Source of the DNA: Hepatocystis sp. ex Piliocolobus tephrosceles
Taxonomy: Eukaryota; Apicomplexa; Aconoidasida; Haemosporida; Plasmodiidae
DNA: 10,140 bases
Direction of reading: 5' to 3'
Assembly (NCBI GenBank): GCA_902459845.2
Contig: CABPSV020000445.1
Coordinates: 5,852-15,991, forward strand
The number at the start of each line of letters is the position of its first letter. Within the stretch, counting starts at the first letter, position 1. Under the pieces are notes generated by a model. The model saw nothing but the letters and a program-made list of their open reading frames with translations, was not told the DNA's origin and did no database searches. A program made the position numbers and the translations under genes. Of the stretch, positions 1-7,030 are shown one piece after another.

Positions 1-169
1 CATTTGTAAACATGTGTAAACATTTGTAAACATGTGTAAACATTTGTAAACATGTGTAAACATTTGTAAACATGTGTAAACATTTGTAAACATGTGTAAA
101 CATTTGTAAACATGTGTAAACATTTGTAAACATGTGTAAACATTTGTAAACATTTGTAAACATTTGTAA
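1..169. repeat. 10-bp minisatellite with 20-bp alternating super-unit
   Basis: Seventeen tandem units of 10 bases, catttgtaaa or catgtgtaaa, run from the left edge. The two variants alternate strictly for the first 14 units, giving a 20-base higher-order repeat. The last three units are all of the catttgtaaa type, and the final one decays to catttgtaat. The array is probably longer to the left, outside the window. There are no spacers between units, so it is not a CRISPR array, and it does not match the Plasmodium telomere heptamer. Confidence 0.97.
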
Positions 170-451
170 TTATATTTTTCTTCTTTTTAAAAACAAAAAC
201 ACTCGGATTCACACATAAAAAAAATATATTGACATATAAAAAAAAAAAAAAAAAAAATGTTCTTCGTTTTAGTTTTGCATTAAAAACGGTTTGGAAGTTT
301 TGCTTATGTCATAACATAGCTTTTCTTTTTTTTTTATCTCAAATAAGAATAATCATTTTAAAAATAGTATTGTTCAAAAATATAAGACAGGACACGTTTT
401 TTCGCTTTGTGTTAAAAAATAAATGTAGTAATTAGTAAAAAAGAGAATTAC

Positions 452-487
<36 letters not shown>

Positions 488-698
488 ATGTATGTATAAG
501 TAAATGTATTTTATTATATGTATAAGTAAGTATTTATAAACGGAGCACATGTACTAATTTGTAATAAAATAATAAGGGGTGGTCGTAAATTAGTTGTCAA
601 ATTATCACTTGCTTTTTTGGGGAGAAATTTTTTTTTATATCATAATACTGGAAAGTGGAAAAGTTTTTCTTATTTTTCTTTTCACTTTATTAAATATG

Positions 699-739
<41 letters not shown>

Positions 740-1572
740 GCGCCATTATAGGGTTTACTCCCTTTGCAATAAAAATATTTCGCTAAGATTTCATTACATA
801 AACGTTATATACTGAGTACATACACGTATTATCTAACAAATGAAGCTTAAGTTGGTATATTCAAATTTATACATATATATTTCAACATTTTTTTATTAAT
901 TTATCTGCTATATAAAATAAATAAGCAAGCAGATGTATAAATATATAAATAAAGTAATTAGATGAATAAACAAATAAATATATAATTAGTGGGTATAATA
1001 CCATTGTTATTTTATTTTATCTTAATTTTGTCATTTATATATTTTTTTAAAATAACTTTTATACATTAAAATAAAATAAAATAAAATAATATATATATGT
1101 ATATATGTATATATATGTAGAAACATGTATGTACTAGTTAGTATGCGTAAAAGCCCACGTGTATAAAATAGCTCTTGTCAAATGGGCAAAACTTCTATGA
1201 AATAAAATAAATTTAAAAAAAAAAAAAAAAAAAAAATTCGATGAAAGTTCCTTAAGTGTATATTAAAAAAAAAAATAAAACCAACATTATGATGACCACA
1301 ATTTAGAACATATTCTTTATATTCATAAATTATGTAGCTTTAAAAAAAAAAAAAAGAAAAAGGTACTCATTCTTACATACATTATACATGATATATAGTA
1401 CGCATCATTTTTTTTTTTTTTTTTTTTTACTTGCTCTTATATTTTACATATATACAATTTTTCCATTTGTTAAAAACAGATTTATATTTATACTATTTTA
1501 TTTTATTCTATTTACATGCATACTCGTTTTAATTTATTTTTATTATACTTCTAAGCTAAGGCAAAAACATAC

Positions 1573-1613
<41 letters not shown>

Positions 1614-1740
1614 ATAAACAAATGAACAAATAAATCACTTGTATTAATCTGTTCATAAGCTATATATCAACATATAAAAATATTTGAATAGTATAGGTTA
1701 CGTACAACTTAAATGTGAGCAAAATAAATAAACAAAACAA
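170..1740. other. AT-rich intergenic region, no supportable gene
   Basis: This stretch holds (TA)n runs at about 454-479 and 706-733, an (ATAAA)n run near 1068-1088, poly-A at 1215-1236, and poly-T at 1408-1428 and 1575-1619. Two less AT-rich patches stand out, about 258-430 and 540-660. Each has plus-strand frames open for tens of codons, but none starts with a convincing ATG. The first could be a terminal exon of a gene lying to the left: there is an acceptor-like tcttcgttttag ending at 276, then an open frame to a stop at 433-435. I see no matching upstream exon in the window. A small possible hairpin pairs gccca at 1153-1157 with tgggc at 1183-1187. Confidence 0.6.
1575..1619 (+). repeat. 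Poly-T tract (T45)
   Basis: An uninterrupted run of 45 T on the plus strand, about 480 bases before the NOG1 start. Poly(dA:dT) tracts of this kind are common in Plasmodium intergenic DNA and are known to disfavour nucleosomes. Exact length is uncertain because such runs are prone to sequencing and assembly error. Confidence 0.9.
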
Positions 1741-1744
1741 CTTA

Positions 1745-1977
1745 CTTATAAAACAGTTTGCTTATAAAACAATTTGCTTATAAAACAGTTTGCATATAAA
1801 ACAGTTTGCTTATAAAACAGTTTGCTTATAAAACAGTTTGCATATAAAACAGTTTGCTTATAAAACAGTTTGCATATAAAACAGTTTGCTTATAAAACAG
1901 TTTGCATATAAAACAGTTTGCATATAAAACAGTTTGCTTATAAAACAGTTTGCATATAAAACAGTTTGCATATAAAA
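1745..1977. repeat. 16-bp minisatellite upstream of NOG1
   Basis: Fourteen full head-to-tail copies of a 16-base unit, cttataaaacagtttg or catataaaacagtttg, plus a partial fifteenth copy that runs into the next poly-T tract. The second base of the unit is T or A in an irregular order. One copy (1761-1776) has aatttg in place of agtttg. The array ends about 120 bases before the NOG1 ATG, so it lies in the probable promoter or 5' flank. Because 16 is not a multiple of 3, the array stays open in several frames with a 16-residue period. That makes a false open frame on the minus strand; it is not a gene. Confidence 0.97.
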
Positions 1978-1981
1978 AATT

Positions 1982-1983
<2 letters not shown>

Positions 1984-2027
<44 letters not shown>
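1984..2027 (+). repeat. Poly-T tract (T44) just upstream of NOG1
   Basis: An uninterrupted run of 44 T directly after the 16-bp array and 70 bases before the NOG1 start codon. Its position next to the gene fits a nucleosome-depleted promoter element, but that role is inferred from the general behaviour of poly(dA:dT) and is not shown by the sequence. Confidence 0.9.
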
Positions 2028-2030
<3 letters not shown>

Positions 2031-2097
2031 TTCACTCATCTCTCGCATTTCCCCTCTGTATATATATAAACAGTCAAAACCCTCAATTCAGTAAAAG
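2028..2097 (+). promoter_or_regulatory. Probable NOG1 5' leader, C-rich
   Basis: The 70 bases between T44 and the ATG begin with a strikingly C-rich, G-poor segment (2028-2058: about 14 C and 2 G in 31 bases), then tatatata, then AG-ending stretches (aaacag near 2072, aattcag near 2091). It contains no ATG, so the first ATG downstream is the NOG1 start. An in-frame TAA lies at 2092-2094. The segment may be transcribed leader. Alternatively, the T44 plus C/T-rich run followed by cag could be the 3' end of an intron in the 5' UTR. The sequence alone cannot separate these. Confidence 0.35.
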
Positions 2098-4341
2098 ATG
2101 AAAGAAAATAATATGTACAGATTTAAAGACATTAAACCGGTGATCAGTGCCAAGGATTTAGTGGATGTTGTTTTATCAAGGACTCAAAGAAAAACTCCAA
2201 CCGAGATACACAAAGGTTTTAAAATTACTAGGATACGTAATTTTTATATGCGTAAAGTAAAAATGTGCCAAGAGTTATTTAAAGATAAATTACAAACTAT
2301 TATTATGGATTTTCCAAAATTAGATGATATACATCCATTTTATGCAGATCTAGCCAATATATTATATGATAGAGACCATTTTAAATTAGCCTTAGGTCAA
2401 TGTAGTTATGCCAGTAAATCAATTGTTAAAATATGTCATGACTATATTAAATTATTAAAGTTTAGTTCTTCGTTGTATAAATGTAAAATGTTAAAAATAA
2501 GTGCATTAGGTAGAATGTGTAAAGTAATAAAAAAATTACAACCTAGTTTATTATATTTAGAAGAAGTTAGACAAAATTTAGCAAGATTACCAACTATTAA
2601 TCCACATAAAAAAACAATATTATTATCGGGTGCACCTAATGTTGGAAAATCTTCTTTTATTAATGCTGTTTCAAGAGCTAATGTTGAAATACAACCATAT
2701 GCTTTTACAACGAAAAATTTGTATATAGGACATTTTGATCAAGGTTTAAATAAATATCAAATTATTGATACACCTGGGTTATTAGATAGACCCTTAAATA
2801 ATAGAAATACAATAGAGATGACAACAATAACAGCATTAGCTCATATTAACGGTGTTATATTATTTATTATAGATATAAGTGAAACTTGCGGATTTACAAT
2901 TAAAGAACAAGTAAATTTATTTTATTCAATTAAATCACTTTTTATTAATAAATCAATTGTTATCGGTTTTAATAAAATAGATAAATGTAATTTAGATTTA
3001 TTATCATTAGAAAATAAAGAAATTATTAAAAATATTGTAAATAAAATTAAAACTCCATTGATGTTTTGTTCATTTAGTACTCTTACTGGAATAGGTGTAG
3101 AAGAAGCAAAAATAGAAGCTTGTAATTTATTAAAAACTAATAATACTTCAAATATTATATTACTAGATCAGGAAAATATTGTTAATAATAAAATAAATGA
3201 ACATCAAACAAATTCTGATAGGGCACCATATATCCCTCCATCAGTTATAGAAGAGAGAAAAAAAAATAAAATAAAAATAAAACACGAAAATAATAATATT
3301 GGACTTATTACCAATACTTTTATTCATAATGGTAATAGTATTAATAATGGGTGTCAATCTGAACCAACAGAAACATGTAGTACTGTAGCAAGTGAAAAAT
3401 ATAAAAATTTATTAAAAAGTGAAAGTGGTTATAGTGGTTATAGTGGTGATGGTGGTGGTGATGGTGGTGATGGTGGTGATGATAACACTATGGATGTGTT
3501 GTCACAAGCAGAATCATTACCCATTCTTTCTATAACAAAATGTAATTTAATGAGAGAAGAAAAATTAAAAAAAAAAGATAAAAGTAGACAAAGTTATTTA
3601 AGTAATAGAACTGATGATAAAGTATTACAGATAGATTTGCAAAATAAAAATGGTGGCGCAGGTGTATATTCTGTAGATGTTAGAAATCATTACGATATAA
3701 AAGAAGAATATAAATACGATGTTATACCTGAAATTTATAATGGAAAAAATATAGCAGATTTTATCGATCCAAACATAGAAGAACATTTATTAACATTATT
3801 GAAAGAAGAAGAAGAATTATTACTTATGAACGAAAATGTTGAACTAGACCCATTATGGTTTAAATTAAATAATGTATTAAAAAAAATGTCTTTAAAATTA
3901 GAACGATTAAGATTAGATGCTCGATTGAATACAGAAAAACAACCCATATCCCATAAAAAAAAAAAAACTATCGAAGACTTTGAAAAGAAAATAGATGAAT
4001 TAAAATTAAATAAAGAAAAAATTTTAGCTAGTATGACTGAAAAAGCAAGGAGAAAAAATAAAATTATAAAAGAGCATATTAAAGTTAAAAAAGATATATC
4101 AAAAAAAACAACTAAAAAACAGATTAAAGATACAATGTATAATGACCCAACAAAAAAATCAAAAATATTTTTAAGTACATCTACAGAATTACAAAGAAAG
4201 AAAGCATATAAATTAAACAAAATGGCTTATAAACAAATTAAAAAAGGAACAAAGGGAGAGGCAGATAGAACTATAATAGCTAAAAAACCGAAACATTTAT
4301 TTTCAGGAAAAATGTCTTTAGGGACATCTTCCCATAGGTAA
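2098..4341 (+). CDS. NOG1: Nucleolar GTP-binding protein 1 (60S ribosome assembly GTPase)
   Basis: This is Nog1, an OBG-type GTPase of nucleolar and nucleoplasmic pre-60S particles. In yeast its C-terminal tail threads the peptide exit tunnel and it is released with help of the AAA ATPase Drg1. The 747-residue frame is intact. Residues 6-165 match the N-terminal helical domain (TQRKTPTEIHKGFKITRIR, FYMRKVK). The G domain follows: G1 GAPNVGKSS at 178-186, G2 region AFTTK at 202-206, G3 DTPG at 224-227, G4 NKID at 292-295, and a G5-like SFSTLTG at 325-331. The NOGCT segment (NGGAGVYSVDV, DVIPEIYNGKNIADFIDP) spans about 518-575. The tail keeps the family ending KHLFSGK. Family members are about 630-650 residues; the excess is mainly an insertion at 384-517. 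An in-frame TAA at 2092-2094 makes 2098 the earliest ATG. Met6 (2113) aligns better with the start of yeast Nog1, so either may be used. No intron is needed. Confidence 0.97.
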   Translation: MKENNMYRFKDIKPVISAKDLVDVVLSRTQRKTPTEIHKGFKITRIRNFYMRKVKMCQELFKDKLQTIIMDFPKLDDIHPFYADLANILYDRDHFKLALGQCSYASKSIVKICHDYIKLLKFSSSLYKCKMLKISALGRMCKVIKKLQPSLLYLEEVRQNLARLPTINPHKKTILLSGAPNVGKSSFINAVSRANVEIQPYAFTTKNLYIGHFDQGLNKYQIIDTPGLLDRPLNNRNTIEMTTITALAHINGVILFIIDISETCGFTIKEQVNLFYSIKSLFINKSIVIGFNKIDKCNLDLLSLENKEIIKNIVNKIKTPLMFCSFSTLTGIGVEEAKIEACNLLKTNNTSNIILLDQENIVNNKINEHQTNSDRAPYIPPSVIEERKKNKIKIKHENNNIGLITNTFIHNGNSINNGCQSEPTETCSTVASEKYKNLLKSESGYSGYSGDGGGDGGDGGDDNTMDVLSQAESLPILSITKCNLMREEKLKKKDKSRQSYLSNRTDDKVLQIDLQNKNGGAGVYSVDVRNHYDIKEEYKYDVIPEIYNGKNIADFIDPNIEEHLLTLLKEEEELLLMNENVELDPLWFKLNNVLKKMSLKLERLRLDARLNTEKQPISHKKKKTIEDFEKKIDELKLNKEKILASMTEKARRKNKIIKEHIKVKKDISKKTTKKQIKDTMYNDPTKKSKIFLSTSTELQRKKAYKLNKMAYKQIKKGTKGEADRTIIAKKPKHLFSGKMSLGTSSHR
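3424..3483 (+). repeat. Gly/Asp/Ser-coding repeat inside NOG1
   Basis: An in-frame run of agtggttat, ggtgat and ggt units encodes residues 443-462, a Ser-Gly-Tyr then Gly-Asp-rich stretch. It lies in the lineage-specific insertion between the G domain and the NOGCT segment. Unit length is a multiple of 3, so gain or loss of units would keep the frame. It is probably disordered and variable in length between isolates (inference). Confidence 0.9.
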
Positions 4342-4401
4342 ACACACATGTGTGATATATATTTGTACCTATACTTTGCCTATTGTAGGTATACATATAC
4401 A

Positions 4402-4417
<16 letters not shown>

Positions 4418-4447
<30 letters not shown>

Positions 4448-4467
4448 CTCTTTTCCCTCCCCCCTCT
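4418..4467 (+). repeat. 50-base pure pyrimidine run after NOG1
   Basis: T30 continues into ctcttttccctcccccctct without any purine, starting 77 bases after the NOG1 stop codon and preceded by (TA)n. It probably lies in or near the NOG1 3' UTR. C-runs of this size are rare in this sequence. Long homopyrimidine tracts can form triplex DNA, but no function is shown here. Confidence 0.85.
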
Positions 4468-5115
4468 ATATTTACAACATTTTTATATAGAACAATTTTA
4501 TTTATTGTAATTTTTTTTTTATTATTTTTAAAATTAACTTTTTTAATGTGTTATAAATATAATATAGTATAAAATTATTATTTTTAGTTAAAAGTTAAGT
4601 GTTTTATTTAAAAAAGAAAAAATAATGGGTCTACTTTTTTTTGAATATTGCAAAAATAAAAAAAGAGCATATAAGATAGAAGTTAGTCTATGCATATATG
4701 CGCGTACCCATAAAACACATACAAGTATACATGTACATACACATTCATAAGGTTTCACCTTATTAAAATATTAATATATACGCGTATTTATATATGCACG
4801 AGCATATATCTATATGTACATGTATACATATCTACATATATATGTATATCTTTTAATTTTGTCTAAGTGTTATAAACCAATCCATAATCCAAGTATCTAC
4901 TAAGAAGTGACCTATAAACAGAAATATATACATATTTATATATATATATATATATATGTATATATGCTTGTGTACATACACATATACATACACTTATATA
5001 CACTCTTCACCGTTCACTATTCAAACAACTACAATGATAGAACAACTCAAAATGGGGAAAAAAAAATAAAAAATGAAACTATCATAAAATTAAACACAAT
5101 AAATAAATAAGTATA

Positions 5116-5153
<38 letters not shown>

Positions 5154-5199
5154 CGCAAAAGCTGATAAGTTAAAGACACACATTTAAACACACACACAC

Positions 5200-5238
<39 letters not shown>

Positions 5239-5362
5239 CTAACACATATAAATTTTGTTCTACATAAATTTTCAAATTTTAATACAATTTAAAATAAAAA
5301 TAAAGTATAAAAAGTAGCTTATTTAAAATAGCATTTAACAAGCATCACAAAAAAAAAACAAA

Positions 5363-5396
5363 GCAAAACAAAACAAAACAAAACAAAACAAAACAA
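5363..5396. repeat. CAAAA pentanucleotide repeat
   Basis: About six to seven tandem copies of caaaa, flanked on both sides by the short word acaaagca (5358-5365 and 5393-5400). A simple microsatellite with no evident role. Confidence 0.9.
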
Positions 5397-5537
5397 AGCA
5401 CAAAACACATAACAATATTAATGTGGCTAAATATGATCAGTTAAACTTACACGAATTTAATTTATATGTTTATTTATATAACTAATAAAAATTTGTAAAC
5501 GATTTTTCACATTATTATTTTAATTTAAAATTATGCT

Positions 5538-6045
5538 TCATTTTTGTTTGTTCATGTAAGATGTAATAAATGGTTGACTATCCAATGCTCCTAATGGAAA
5601 ACCAACTGCTTTTTATTTTAAAAAAATAAAAAAAGAAAAAAAAAAAAAAATTATGTTAATAATAAAAAAACAACATACAAATTAATAAAAAATCAAAAAC
5701 TAAACATAAATGAAATAATAATTGAAATGAATAAATATTTTATTATAAAGATTATATTCGTACATACATATACATTCACAATTAAAATAAATACATATAT
5801 ACATCCCACTATTCCACTATGCATATTTTTGTTCACTAATAATATTGTTGTTCATATGTGATAGTACAAGCTCATATATCAATATAAACACAATCGTTCT
5901 TTTTTTCTTTTTTCCATCTTTCTTAATTTAACCGTATTGTGGTCATATTTACACAAGATAGCATTACTACATAAAATAATGAAAAAAAAAAAAAAAAAAA
6001 TAAAATAAAACATTAATACGTTATGGCTCGTTAAATAAATAACAC

Positions 6046-6088
<43 letters not shown>

Positions 6089-6220
6089 TTATTTTTGATT
6101 AACCATGTTTAAATAATTAATCCAACACCCCCTACTTAAAAAAGAAAAAAGAGGGGGAGTTAATGAATTCAACATGAAGCTAATATTTAAGCATAACGGA
6201 TTTGAGCAATAGAATAGCAT
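5538..6220 (-). CDS. Candidate two-exon small protein, unrecognised
   Basis: This is a weak, hand-built model. Exon 1 (6220 down to 6136) starts with an ATG and reads MLFYCSNPLCLNISF, then LTPPLFSFL, to a donor GTAGGG. Exon 2 (5605 down to 5538) follows an acceptor with a T-rich tract ending aaaaagcag, and reads GFPLGALDSQPFITSYMNKQ before K and TGA. Phases match (1 base + 2 bases) and give 50 residues with a hydrophobic centre, as in a small membrane protein. The implied intron is 530 bases, long for this kind of genome. Without splicing, exon 1 continues to a TAA at 6089-6091 (43 residues). An optional mini-exon at 5953-5966 after a good acceptor is phase-compatible with a weaker donor at 6128. 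Frames of this length arise by chance in such DNA, so I treat it as a hypothesis. The family is not recognised. Confidence 0.22.
6054..6085. repeat. (TA)n microsatellite
   Basis: A near-perfect TA run of about 32 bases, one of many in the intergenic sequence. It falls inside the possible intron of the weak two-exon candidate. Confidence 0.9.
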
Positions 6221-6479
6221 AAATTAAATTGAGCTGATATAAAAAAACATTAAATCAGGAAATGAATGGTATACATACATGTATATGAGTATGTATAATG
6301 TATGTACGTATGGATGCATGTAATATATGTATATGTACAAGTACGTATGTATGAATATATATATATATATAAGCGCTTTAGTAAAAGCCACATATATTTA
6401 TATATTCATAAAATAAAAGACAATAAACAATGTCCTATATTATATAAATTACATTTACCCGCAACATAAAAACATGAAC

Positions 6480-6520
6480 ATATATATATATATATATATA
6501 TATATAGGTGTGTGTGTGTG
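6480..6520. repeat. Compound (TA)n-(GT)n microsatellite
   Basis: A TA run of about 27 bases passes directly into gtgtgtgtgtgtgag. It lies downstream of the four-exon minus-strand gene, in a stretch (6221-6732) where I see no other supportable gene. Confidence 0.9.
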
Positions 6521-6732
6521 AGTGTCATGTAGTTGCGCGTGCAGTTATGTACTAACATTATATACGCATCTTTCCTTTGCTGAATTAAACAAAACAAGAA
6601 AAGGTATTTTTCAATAATATATAGTGTACCAGCTACTCTAAATATATTTAAAAATATGTACACATTTTAATCTAATCACATGAACATGTATATATATATA
6701 TATGTATATGTATATATAAAGGCACATATATA

Positions 6733-6977
6733 TTATATTTCATACTGGTGTAATTTTGTCATACATTGATATTCTTCCACAAGGTTCAATAACCAGTCAG
6801 CAATTGAAACCGATTCTGAAAATAAAAAAAAAAAAAATAAAATAAAATAAAATAATAAAAATTAATAAAATGATTTTACTTTATTTATATGTACACTATG
6901 TTTTTTTAAATACATTTATGTCATAAAAATATTGCTGTTAAGCAGTTTTTTAATTGTATATATAAATAAATAAATAA

Positions 6978-7030
<53 letters not shown>

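Larger units (their letters stand above)
4342..5537. other. AT-rich intergenic region downstream of NOG1
   Basis: It should contain the NOG1 3' UTR; the cleavage site cannot be placed. Visible elements are the pyrimidine run at 4418-4467, a 7-bp-arm inverted repeat ataaggt-ttc-accttat at 4747-4763, a palindrome atacgcgtat at 4778-4787, (TA)n runs at about 4937-4957, 5118-5147 and 5203-5234, and the CAAAA array. The last TA run is compound, with (CA)n at 5188-5199 leading into it. I find no supportable gene. Confidence 0.6.

Noticed and set aside
258..435. Plus-strand frame after an acceptor-like site (FALKTVWKFCLCHN...)
   Set aside because: It could be a terminal exon of a gene to the left, but upstream is only the minisatellite and the window edge. 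There is not enough support to annotate it.
530..815. Overlapping plus-strand open frames around 530-751 and 594-815
   Set aside because: Neither begins with a usable ATG, both cross a (TA)n run, and no splice partners are found.
1288..1296. Box C-like tatgatgac, considered for a C/D snoRNA
   Set aside because: No box D or closing stem at suitable spacing.
1..1977. CRISPR-like or telomeric arrays
   Set aside because: The tandem arrays have no spacers and do not match telomere heptamers. They are minisatellites.
1826..2035. Minus-strand open frame starting with poly-Lys
   Set aside because: It is T44 read backward plus the 16-bp array cycling through frames. There is no non-repeat content.
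3735..4220. 161-codon open frame antisense to NOG1
   Set aside because: The opposite strand is a conserved NOG1 coding region. The Phe/Leu/Ser-rich product is what AT-rich sense codons give when reversed.
4570..4720. Minus-strand 35-codon frame with a hydrophobic start (MHRLTSILYALFLFL...)
   Set aside because: Lengths like this are expected by chance in such AT-rich DNA, and it lies in the likely NOG1 3' flank. No splice partner.
4907..5110. Plus-strand open frame with a Tyr-Ile run
   Set aside because: Needs a non-ATG start, and half of it is a (TA)n repeat.
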